This document shows positions 9,147-16,548 of a stretch of DNA of 64,000 nucleotides, one piece after another (position 1 is the first letter of the stretch; each line of letters starts with the position of its first letter). A model generated the notes under the pieces. The model saw only the letters and a program-made list of their open reading frames with translations, was not told where the DNA came from and made no database searches. Source of the DNA: Shewanella baltica (GTDB taxonomy: Bacteria > Pseudomonadota > Gammaproteobacteria > Enterobacterales > Shewanellaceae); assembly GCF_900456975.1 (NCBI RefSeq), contig NZ_UGYM01000002.1, positions 930,001 to 994,000 on the forward strand, in the 5' to 3' direction. Position numbers and translations under genes: made by a program.

Positions 9147-11357
9147 ATGGTCTCTGTTCGCGAAGCGCACTTTAATGATCCCGATTTTCACTTAGAAGAT
9201 TGGGTGGCTCGCTATGTCGGTCATGCCGATGAAGCGCAGATGCTGCTCTCCTTGATAGGGCAGATTGACGCCTTACCCGCTAAGAGTCCTGCGGCGAAGA
9301 GAGAACTGCTCGAACGTGCTCGAGAGATGATCGAAATCCTCGCACCGCTGAACATGGACATTGAAACCCTGCAAGCGGCGATTTTGTTTGTGGTGTTCGA
9401 TGCTGGCTTACTGACCGAAGACGCCATCAAAGAGAAATTTGGTGAGCCGCTGGCGCGTTTAGTGGCGAGTGTTGTGACCATGAATGCCATCGGCGCCTTG
9501 AAAATCAATCCCAACAGTCGCTCCACCGAGCCGCAAATCGACAACATCCGCCGCATGTTACTGGCGATGGTTGAAGATGTGCGCGCTGTGGTCATCAAAC
9601 TGGCTGAGCGTGTGTGTTTACTGCGGGCGGTGAAAAATGCCGATGAAGAAACTCGCGTGCTACTGGCCCGCGAAATTGCCGATATTTATGCGCCGCTGGC
9701 CAACCGTTTAGGTATAGGTCAATTAAAGTGGGAGCTGGAAGACATTTCTTTTCGCTACCTGCATCCAGATACCTATAAAGACATCGCTAAGCAATTAGAT
9801 GGTAAACGACTGGATCGTGAAGTCTTTATCGACAAGTTTGTCAGTCAGTTACAACAAAGATTAGATGAAGACCAAATTCGCGCTAAGGTCTACGGCCGGC
9901 CGAAACATATCTACAGTATCTGGCGCAAGATGAAGGGCAAACACCTTAAATTTGATGAGTTGTTTGACGTGCGCGCCGTGCGTATCGTGACTGAGCGTTT
10001 GCAGGATTGTTATGGTGCATTAGGCGTAGTGCATACGCTTTGGCACCATATTCCGCGGGAATTTGACGACTATGTCGCTAACCCTAAACCTAATGGTTAT
10101 CAATCGATTCATACGGTTGTTGTGGGGCCTGAGGGCAAAACCGTTGAAATTCAAATTCGTACCCAAGACATGCATGAAGATGCAGAGCTGGGTGTGGCTG
10201 CGCATTGGAAATACAAAGAAGGAAATAATCAATCCGGTAAGCAAAGCGGCTACGAAGAAAAAATTAACTGGCTGCGTAAAATTCTGCAATGGCAGGAAGA
10301 CGTGGTCGAAAGTGGCAACTTGGTCGAAGAAGTGCGCAGCCAAGTGTTTGAGGATAGAGTGTATGTGTTCACCCCAAGCGGTGAAGTCGTCGACTTGCCA
10401 CTGGGCTCAACCGTGCTCGACTTTGCCTATTACATTCACTCCCAAGTGGGACATAAATGTATTGGTGCTAAGGTCGATGGCCGTATTGTGCCGTTTACTT
10501 ATCAGGTCGAAACGGGCGAGCGTATCGAGATCATCACCTCGAAACAGCCTAATCCCAAGCGCGACTGGCTTAACCCTAACTTAGGTTATATCCGCACCTC
10601 GCGGGCGCGTTCGAAAATCCAGCATTGGTTTAAGCAGCAGGACAGAGACAAGAATATTGTCGCCGGCAAAGAAATGCTTGAATCCGAATTGGCGCGGGTG
10701 AGCTTGAAAATTAAAGACGCGGCCATCGCGGTCGAGCGCTTTAATATGGCGAGCATGGATGACTTACTGGCGGCGATTGGCGGCGGTGATGTGCGTCTGC
10801 ATCAAGTGGTTAACCATATTCAGAGTCGTCTGCGACTCGACGAAGTGTCAGAAGAAGATGCCGTCGAAGAATTAGTTAAGAAAGGCCAACACAAACCGAC
10901 CTCCAGTGGCCGTGGTCAGGTTGAAGTCAACGGTGTGGGTAACTTACTTAACCATATCGCCCGTTGTTGTCAGCCCGTTCCCGGTGATGAGATCTTAGGT
11001 TTTATCACTAAGGGCCGCGGAATTTCTGTGCATCGCGCCGATTGTGAACAAGTGAAAGAGCTGATGCGGGTTCACCCTGAGCGCGGTGTCGATGTGGTCT
11101 GGGGCGAAAATTACTCCGGCGGTTATCGCATGCGTTTGCGGGTATTGGCCCACGATCGCAGCGGTTTATTGCGTGACTTAACCTCAGTGTTGGCTGCCGA
11201 AAAATCCAATGTATTAGCCATGAGCTCGTCATCGGATACTAAAAACCAGACCGCCGCGATTGAGTTGGAACTAGAGCTTTATAACCTCGATGGTTTATCG
11301 CGGGTGTTATCGAAACTGACCCAGGTCGATAGCGTGATCGAGGCAAGACGGCTTTAG
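9147..11357 (+). CDS. relA: GTP/GDP diphosphokinase RelA ((p)ppGpp synthetase)
   Basis: Ribosome-associated enzyme that makes (p)ppGpp when uncharged tRNA enters the A site; trigger of the stringent response. At 736 residues it has the normal length. The N-terminal HD region is degenerate, as in RelA and unlike SpoT, since the hydrolase His-Asp pair is absent. The synthetase domain (about 190-370) shows YGRPKHIYSIWRKM and NGYQSIHTVV. TGS (about 400-465; VYVFTPSGEVVDLP), a zinc-finger-like CCQPVPGDEI region near 610, and a C-terminal ACT domain follow. AAGGAAA precedes the ATG by a few bases. mazG, its usual downstream neighbour, is 16 kb away because of the accessory block. Confidence 0.97.
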   Translation: MVSVREAHFNDPDFHLEDWVARYVGHADEAQMLLSLIGQIDALPAKSPAAKRELLERAREMIEILAPLNMDIETLQAAILFVVFDAGLLTEDAIKEKFGEPLARLVASVVTMNAIGALKINPNSRSTEPQIDNIRRMLLAMVEDVRAVVIKLAERVCLLRAVKNADEETRVLLAREIADIYAPLANRLGIGQLKWELEDISFRYLHPDTYKDIAKQLDGKRLDREVFIDKFVSQLQQRLDEDQIRAKVYGRPKHIYSIWRKMKGKHLKFDELFDVRAVRIVTERLQDCYGALGVVHTLWHHIPREFDDYVANPKPNGYQSIHTVVVGPEGKTVEIQIRTQDMHEDAELGVAAHWKYKEGNNQSGKQSGYEEKINWLRKILQWQEDVVESGNLVEEVRSQVFEDRVYVFTPSGEVVDLPLGSTVLDFAYYIHSQVGHKCIGAKVDGRIVPFTYQVETGERIEIITSKQPNPKRDWLNPNLGYIRTSRARSKIQHWFKQQDRDKNIVAGKEMLESELARVSLKIKDAAIAVERFNMASMDDLLAAIGGGDVRLHQVVNHIQSRLRLDEVSEEDAVEELVKKGQHKPTSSGRGQVEVNGVGNLLNHIARCCQPVPGDEILGFITKGRGISVHRADCEQVKELMRVHPERGVDVVWGENYSGGYRMRLRVLAHDRSGLLRDLTSVLAAEKSNVLAMSSSSDTKNQTAAIELELELYNLDGLSRVLSKLTQVDSVIEARRL

Positions 11358-11454
11358 GTTTCGCAATGATTTTCGAAGCGATTAGCCTCGAAATCACTCG
11401 CAATATAAAAGATACAGAGAAGCCATCTAGAAGCTAGAAAGTAATAAAGGATAG

Positions 11455-11488
11455 GGGCGGCAAGGCGAATTTCGCTGGCCGCCTTTTT
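11455..11488 (+). terminator. Rho-independent terminator after relA
   Basis: GGCGGC pairs with GGCCGCC (stem GGCGGC/GCCGCC) around an AAGGCGAATTTCGCT loop that can itself fold, followed by TTTTTATTT. Position and T-run fit termination of the rlmD-relA transcript. Confidence 0.75.
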
Positions 11489-11555
11489 ATTTGGTTTTTA
11501 TGGGAATTGAGTGGGATTACCAGTCAATTTAGTCTTTGTATGCTTAGCTGTTGCT

Positions 11556-11690
11556 GCAAGCCATTCATAATGGCTTGCCATGGCATTTGCTCCCCGACTC
11601 GCAGCCAGTCCGTCCGTGGATGCTCGACCGCCCCGTCCATGGGGCGGACGGTCGTCTCGCTAATCACCATGGCACGCCTTTCGAGTGCTT
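11556..11690. repeat. cluster of GC-rich palindromes (REP-like)
   Basis: Nested inverted repeats in the gene-free stretch 11489-11842. There is a perfect 10-bp stem with a 3-nt loop (GCAAGCCATT/AATGGCTTGC, 11556-11578). A GC-rich hairpin CCGCCCC-gtccat-GGGGCGG follows within an imperfect 28-bp palindrome around 11624-11651. An overlapping pair CCGTCCG/CGGACGG and an outer TGCCATGG/CCATGGCA pair complete it. The base composition is much richer in GC than the flanks. The cluster lies downstream of the REP-type transposase gene at 11843, a family known to mobilise such palindromes; the link is inferred. The rest of the gap holds nothing I can identify. Confidence 0.5.
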
Positions 11691-11842
11691 GCGTAACCTG
11701 TTGGTTTTAAAGACTAGATCTCATCTTAACGATTATAGACACCACTCTATTGGGCAGAAATGAGCTATGTTTTGCACGGAATTCTCTGCATTCCGGATAA
11801 GCATAAATAATACCGAGAGTTGAATCGTGAGCAGTGATGAAC

Positions 11843-12868
11843 TTAAGGATGCAATGCTTGGCTTGAGGCTTTACCTTTACACCATTTTCCGCAGTTGTGC
11901 TGCTTTTTAAACTCACACATGCTATCCCATCGACCACTTATGCCACTGTATTGACGGCGAAACTCTTTGGCTGAAGTGAGCCACGCATCGGGCGAAATGC
12001 CTAATTCATTGAGCAGTTTTGGCCGTTCATTATCGATATAGCCTTTTTTATCAAGGCGCATAGCGCGTCCCGTCCAATCTATTAACTCAAGATAATCGGC
12101 AAAATGAAACGGAATACCCGTTTGCTGACTCAGAAGTGTTGAACCATCAAATTTTGCGAGGGCTTTATGTAGAATTGGCTGTAGGTTATCTGCGATAGTG
12201 TTGGCCAGTTGTGGCGCGTTGATATGAGGATTAAGCGCATTCACGCGCTCCTGAATCGATGTAAAATCAGAGGATTGTAAAGAGTCGGCAATCCCTGCTC
12301 GAATAGGATTTAAATCGACATACATCATGCACGCCAGCAGTGCTCGCTCATCTAACAAGGCTTGTGACTTAAAACGGCCTTCCCAAAAAGCGCCTTTACA
12401 CTCATCTTCACGATTGGCCTTACGGGCAATTTCTTCATTTAAACAGCGCATAAACCAAGATATACTGCTCAGTCGCTCATGCCACTCGGCGAGTAATGCA
12501 TCAAGTAACATCACTTCAGCGTCGATTAAAGCATCGCCATTCATATACTTAGTGGCGACAGCATGGCCTTTAGTGATTTGACACCAGCGATTAATAATAT
12601 CTTTTTGCGTTAGCGATTTGGCCTTGTCGACATCAATTTTAAGCACTAAATGATAGTGATTACTCATCACCGCATAGGCGCAAATATCAATGCAGAAAAT
12701 CGCAGATAATGCCTTGATTTTATCAACAATCCAGTCGCGTCTATGCTCGAAACTGCGGCCCGTGAGTTTATCCTCACCACACAAAAAAGCCCTGCGCACA
12801 CAGCGATTAATCACATGATAGTAGGGCGTCGCATTAGCATCAATTAAATGTCTTCTGGCCGAAGTCAT
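11843..12868 (-). CDS. REP-associated tyrosine transposase (RAYT, Y1 transposase family)
   Basis: Single-domain HUH nuclease related to IS200/IS605 TnpA. Members of the family are domesticated and spread REP palindromes. The N-terminal Y1_Tnp domain (about residues 5-150) begins ARRHLIDANATPYYHVINRC and contains the histidine pair in AYAVMSNHYHLVLKI near residue 70. The segment YVDLNPIRAGIA near 205 is typical of the group. The C-terminal extension to about 341 residues is usual for the long RAYT subgroup. Start: ATG at 12868 with GGAG six bases upstream, preferred over a GTG 12 bases earlier. No TnpB partner is present. Hairpins lie on both sides (11556-11690 and 12941-12964). Confidence 0.85.
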   Translation of the reverse strand: MTSARRHLIDANATPYYHVINRCVRRAFLCGEDKLTGRSFEHRRDWIVDKIKALSAIFCIDICAYAVMSNHYHLVLKIDVDKAKSLTQKDIINRWCQITKGHAVATKYMNGDALIDAEVMLLDALLAEWHERLSSISWFMRCLNEEIARKANREDECKGAFWEGRFKSQALLDERALLACMMYVDLNPIRAGIADSLQSSDFTSIQERVNALNPHINAPQLANTIADNLQPILHKALAKFDGSTLLSQQTGIPFHFADYLELIDWTGRAMRLDKKGYIDNERPKLLNELGISPDAWLTSAKEFRRQYSGISGRWDSMCEFKKQHNCGKWCKGKASSQALHP

Positions 12869-12940
12869 AGCAAACTCCACACAGACAAAATCAAAGTAAT
12901 GTAAAGCCTAGTAGAGGAGTGCACAAAACACAAAAGATGT

Positions 12941-12964
12941 GGCTGTCCTCTTTATCTGACAGCC
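12941..12964. repeat. hairpin upstream of the RAYT gene
   Basis: Perfect 7-bp inverted repeat GGCTGTC/GACAGCC with a 10-nt loop, 72 bp upstream of the RAYT start. It sits where the reading frame of the broken gene to its right begins. It may mark the edge of the RAYT unit or be its substrate hairpin; this is inference from position only. Confidence 0.4.
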
Positions 12965-13207
12965 GGCAGTGCTTCTGGTTCAGCTCAGGGTATCGAAGTT
13001 AATACCGGTGATTTATTTGAACTTCTGACATGGGGGACTACGCGGTCTTCCAGTTATAGCGCCAAGTTCGATAATTTCAGCTTTGTACCATCAGCAGCAA
13101 TTACTCCCCAATGTGCCTTTGCAGGTGACAACCAAGGTCGTAACGATGCAGGCTTTACTGGACAAACTTTTGTTTACAGTGTAAGCGGTAAATGAAGCAG
13201 TGAAGCG

Positions 13208-14752
13208 TTAATCGATATTGCTTAGATCAACATTCCACGGCATTAAATCGGTCAAATCGTCGGTAGGTAGACGCTTGGGCAACTCGGTAAACAAGTGCCT
13301 GAAGTAATAATATGGACTGATATCGTTCGCGCGACAGGTCATCACTAAACTGTATAAGTTCGCACTGGCATGCGCGCCGTTGACTGACGTTGAGAACATC
13401 CAGTTTTTGCGCCCCGTTGTAAACGGGCGAATATCTCGTTCGGTGACATTATTGTCGATGCTAATATCGCCATCATCAAGATAAGTTAATAATTTCGGCC
13501 ATTGGTTTAGGGCGTAAGTAATGGCTTTACCTAGATATCCTTTGGGAAGTACCTGTTGTTTCTCCAACCAAGTTTTAAACTCCGCTAATATTGGTACCGC
13601 TTCTTGTTTTCTTAATTGTTGTCGCTCAAGAGCACTGAGTTGTTTGGAGCGTTTTTCAATGGCGTAGAGTTTGGCAATATAGCTCAGTGCAACTTCGGGC
13701 TTACCTGCTTTTTTTGACGCACTCGCTTTTTGTGCATCGGTGAACTTTCGACGCACATGTGCCATGCAGCCAGCATGGGTGACATCTTTTAATGTGCCAT
13801 AAGCACCGTACCCATCTGTCAGCAAATACCCAGAGAAACCTGATAAGAACGCTTGCGCGCAACGGCCAGCACGGCTTGGATGATAGTCATAAATCACGAT
13901 AGGCGATTGGACAAACTCACCACTGCGATACACCCACATATACGATTTAGTTTCGGCTTTTCTATCTTCTTCACGAAGCACTTGCACGGTGGTTTCATCA
14001 GCACAAATCAGCTTTTCATTGAGCAGTTGTGACTGCATTGCATCAATAATGGGCTGTACTTTCATGCCTAATTGCACACACCAATTGGCTAAGGTCGCTC
14101 GGCTGATATCAATACCTGAGCGGGTTAATATATCCACCTGGCGATAAAGTGGAAGTGCATCAACGTATTTTGCCGTCACAACGGCGGCAAATGCCTCGGC
14201 ACTACCAATACTTTTAGGGATTAAACTGGGTGGCTTAGGGGTGGTGATAATGCGTGAACTTGTTTGTGTTTTTTCACACTGGCGACAGGCATATTTTACC
14301 CGTTCATGGCGGATAACCGTCACTTTTTGTGGAATAATTTTAAGTTCTTCACTGGTTTCGACGCCGCATTGGTGTAATGGAGACTGACAGCATTCACAAC
14401 AAGGCGAGTCAATCTCATGTGTGATAACTTCACGCTCTAGCGCTTCAGGTAACGGTTTACGGCCTGTTTTCTTTGTTGTTTGCGTTGATGGCTCAGCAAT
14501 ATCTTGTTGCTCGGCCTCGTTGAAGGTGCCTTTGGCGACTTTTTCACTCTTAGAAGAAAACCGCTTAGATTGACTTAAATTTAATTGCTCAATTAACAAC
14601 TGGATTTGTGTTTTAAGCTCGGTGATTTCTTCTTGAGCAACAAGCACTTCTTCCTTGGCTAATGACGCTTGTGCCTGTGCAATGTCAGCAGCTTGTTGCA
14701 GCTGCAGTACCATGGCCTTAAGTTGCTCAATATCATCAGGAAGTGTTGTCAT
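13208..14752 (-). CDS. tnpC: IS66 family transposase TnpC
   Basis: DDE transposase of IS66, 514 residues. The N-terminus is a leucine-rich coiled coil (about residues 5-65). A zinc-finger-like region follows with CCECCQ and a Cys-x-x-Cys in YACRQCEK (about 135-160). The catalytic core carries the Asp of LICADETTV near 250, the Asp of YLLTDGYGAYG near 313, and the Glu of NNVTERDIRPF near 440. The C-terminal helical IS66 domain contains CRANDISPYYYFRHL. It is the last gene of the element, 84 bp after tnpB. Length and motifs are complete. Confidence 0.96.
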   Translation of the reverse strand: MTTLPDDIEQLKAMVLQLQQAADIAQAQASLAKEEVLVAQEEITELKTQIQLLIEQLNLSQSKRFSSKSEKVAKGTFNEAEQQDIAEPSTQTTKKTGRKPLPEALEREVITHEIDSPCCECCQSPLHQCGVETSEELKIIPQKVTVIRHERVKYACRQCEKTQTSSRIITTPKPPSLIPKSIGSAEAFAAVVTAKYVDALPLYRQVDILTRSGIDISRATLANWCVQLGMKVQPIIDAMQSQLLNEKLICADETTVQVLREEDRKAETKSYMWVYRSGEFVQSPIVIYDYHPSRAGRCAQAFLSGFSGYLLTDGYGAYGTLKDVTHAGCMAHVRRKFTDAQKASASKKAGKPEVALSYIAKLYAIEKRSKQLSALERQQLRKQEAVPILAEFKTWLEKQQVLPKGYLGKAITYALNQWPKLLTYLDDGDISIDNNVTERDIRPFTTGRKNWMFSTSVNGAHASANLYSLVMTCRANDISPYYYFRHLFTELPKRLPTDDLTDLMPWNVDLSNID

Positions 14753-14836
14753 TATTAGCGAAGTTTGTATTCATTTCTCCTTATTGTGACAGCGAAAAAG
14801 GATCGTTCAAGCATAAAAATGTGATCGCCTTTTTGA

Positions 14837-15181
14837 TCACACTGTTAGGTTAGTTATTGGTCGATGTGCTCTGTGATGCTCGATAGATAACCCCGATAAC
14901 AGCCAATTCAGCTGGGCCTTGCTGATATGTAGTGCGCCATCGTGTGTTGGCTTTGGCCACTTAAAGGTGCCTTTTTCTAACCGCCGATAATAAAGCCAAA
15001 AGCCATTAGTGTCCCAAAACAAGATTTTGAGTTTATCTCGATGACGATTACAAAAAATAAACCAGGATTCGCTAAACGGGTCCATTTCAAGATGTTGTGC
15101 AACGATAAGCGATAGGCCATCGATAGACTTACGCATATCTGTGACACCCGTGACGAGATAAACTTGAGCAGATGGTGTCAT
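14837..15181 (-). CDS. tnpB: IS66 accessory protein TnpB
   Basis: IS66 Orf2 family protein, about 114 residues, with the family blocks VTGVTDMRKSIDGLS, WFIFCNRHRDKLKILFWD and GFWLYYRRLEKGTF. It is needed for IS66 transposition together with TnpA and TnpC. The ATG at 15179-15181 overlaps the tnpA stop codon as TAATG, the coupling typical of IS66. This is preferred over a start seven codons upstream inside tnpA. Confidence 0.94.
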   Translation of the reverse strand: MTPSAQVYLVTGVTDMRKSIDGLSLIVAQHLEMDPFSESWFIFCNRHRDKLKILFWDTNGFWLYYRRLEKGTFKWPKPTHDGALHISKAQLNWLLSGLSIEHHRAHRPITNLTV

Positions 15182-15480
15182 TATTGTAGGGCAGCAACCC
15201 AATGCTGGATTTGGCTAGCGCTTAAATGAATTGGCAACTGAGCACGCAAACCATTTGCAAGGGTTAGCGTGACAACGTTTTCACTCACGACGGATGTATC
15301 GGTCACAATGAGGGGTTGCAATTGTTGTGGCTCCGGCTGTGTTCGGAGTTTTTTGGCCCATGTATAAAAGGTTTGATAGCTTATGTTCTGCTCAGCGCAA
15401 AACTGAGTGATGCTAATGCCACTTTGTTTTTGCTGCTCGATTAATGAAGACCAATACTGGTGTTTTTCTTGTGATGACAT
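15181..15480 (-). CDS. tnpA: IS66 accessory protein TnpA
   Basis: A 99-residue protein with a helix-turn-helix-like N-terminus (SIEQQKQSGISITQFCAEQ region; NISYQTFYTWAKKLR near 30-45), as in IS66 TnpA proteins. It is the first gene of the element, with its start 76 bp inside the right end. Its stop overlaps the tnpB start by one base. It probably binds the element's DNA; it has no catalytic motif. Confidence 0.9.
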   Translation of the reverse strand: MSSQEKHQYWSSLIEQQKQSGISITQFCAEQNISYQTFYTWAKKLRTQPEPQQLQPLIVTDTSVVSENVVTLTLANGLRAQLPIHLSASQIQHWVAALQ

Positions 15481-15738
15481 AGTGCCTCCTTAAATTGGTG
15501 AGGTACTATGACAACTATTTTTATGATTGAGTATGTGGGGTTTATTTACCGCTTACTTTACAGTAACACCAGTTACGGTACCAACAGATTTATGTGGGAC
15601 GGCATTAACAAAGGTGAAGTGCCTATAGGTACAGGCTCAGTAACCGATGAGAATGGCAACGTATTTACTTTAGGGGCGCAAGTATCACATCCATACGCAG
15701 ACCTGTGGTATTACGAGATTTGCGTAAACACGCCCTGA

Positions 15739-16118
15739 GCCCTGCTAATTTAACCTGAACTCAGGATTAGAAAGTTAGAACTAGAGGCCCTCTTAGTGCT
15801 TAGAACTTTCGACCAAGAATCATCCAACCACAACAAAGAGGGCCTATACATAAGTTAATGGAAGTATTTTGTAATGTCGGTCTTTTTCTATAAAAATAGG
15901 GCTGTCACAGTTTTTAGTCTTGTAAATAAACATGAGCACTCAAAACTAATTTGGTAAAGTTGAATGCTTTTTGAAACTAAAATTTGGTAGCTTTGTTGAG
16001 CTTGTATTTTGACTTGTTCAGAGTTTTTATATTTTCCTTAAAAAATATTTGTCTACTTTTTAAGGCAACCAAGAAGACCTTTATGGTCTACCCAATTTTG
16101 GTGAGATAAAAACTATTC
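15739..16118. other. gene-free AT-rich stretch with one 10-bp inverted repeat
   Basis: No credible ORF on either strand. AGGCCCTCTT (15785-15794) and AAGAGGGCCT (15836-15845) form a perfect inverted repeat around a 41-nt loop. GAAAGTT/AACTTTC lies just outside and inside it. It could be a remnant end of an insertion sequence or a folded RNA; I cannot decide. From about 15850 the sequence is AT-rich like the next gene. Confidence 0.4.
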
Positions 16119-16475
16119 TTAGTATCTAAATACATGTAAATCATAAAAAGAATCATTGTGTAAGCACGCGAATGTAATATAAGCCCCCGTTAACTTAGCC
16201 TCTTCGATTTGCCTATCTATCGTTTTGACGATTTCTATATCTCCTTTTTTTTCAATGTAGTCTCGAAAATCTTCAAGTTCCATTAGTGTTAGTTTTTTTC
16301 GTAAAACAATGATCTCATCAAACTCTTCTATTAAATATTCAATATTTTCATAGAATTCAAAAAGCTCCCCGTCTTCCCCCTTTACTTTGTCATCTATGAC
16401 AGCTTTCACTTCACATTTGTGATAGAACTCATACCCCTGTATTTCATCAAAAATTAAGTCGGTATCTATTAGCAT
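16119..16475 (-). CDS. small acidic hypothetical protein, 118 residues
   Basis: Unrecognised protein, strongly acidic (many Glu and Asp, e.g. EIQGYEFYHKCEVKAVIDD at the start and YIEKKGDIEIVKTIDRQIEE near 75). It has no signal peptide or membrane segment and is probably alpha/beta. It is clearly more AT-rich than the chromosomal genes around it, which points to horizontal transfer. It lies 73 bp downstream of the giant helicase gene on the same strand, so it may share its transcript and be a partner, but it could equally be an unrelated cargo gene. GGGG lies about seven bases upstream of the ATG. Confidence 0.65.
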   Translation of the reverse strand: MLIDTDLIFDEIQGYEFYHKCEVKAVIDDKVKGEDGELFEFYENIEYLIEEFDEIIVLRKKLTLMELEDFRDYIEKKGDIEIVKTIDRQIEEAKLTGAYITFACLHNDSFYDLHVFRY

Positions 16476-16548
16476 TTCATTACCCCATATAAAAATAAGG
16501 ATTAGTTGTTGAAATTTTTTGCTGGTGTTAATTTGTGTTCTTTGTTTT

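Larger units (their letters stand above)
13181..15556 (-). mobile_element. complete IS66-family insertion sequence, 2376 bp
   Basis: Ends are inverted repeats beginning GTAAGCGGTAAAT on both sides (13181 onward, and the complement ending at 15556), the typical GTAAGCGG terminus of IS66 elements. The flanks carry an 8-bp direct repeat TTTACAGT (13173-13180 and 15557-15564), the target-site length of this family. Inside are three genes on the minus strand in the usual order tnpA, tnpB, tnpC. All are intact and the target duplication is perfect, so the insertion looks recent and the element may be active. Confidence 0.95.
12944..15738 (+). pseudogene. remnant of an unrecognised gene, 5'-truncated and split by IS66
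   Basis: Removing the IS66 element and one copy of its 8-bp target duplication joins the frame ending QTFVYS (13178-13180) to NTSYGTNRF (from 15565). The frame then runs to the TGA at 15736-15738. The restored C-terminal fragment is about 137 residues. It is rich in Gly, Ser, Thr and aromatic residues, with two Cys (one in PQCAFAG, one in YEICVNTP), like a secreted or surface beta-rich protein or phage fibre end. No start codon is visible: the frame opens at the hairpin beside the RAYT gene, so the 5' part was lost earlier. I do not recognise the family. Confidence 0.6.

Noticed and set aside
10063..10584. 173-codon ORF inside relA in another frame, and other long shadows inside pyrG, eno and valS.
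   Set aside because: Each lies fully within a well-supported gene and has no family features.
11507..11763. Two overlapping plus-strand ORFs of 67-70 codons after relA.
   Set aside because: They run through the GC-rich palindromes and encode nothing recognisable.
15508..15738. 76-codon ORF that starts inside the right end of IS66.
   Set aside because: It is a chimera of the IS end and the tail of the interrupted gene; reported as part of the pseudogene instead.
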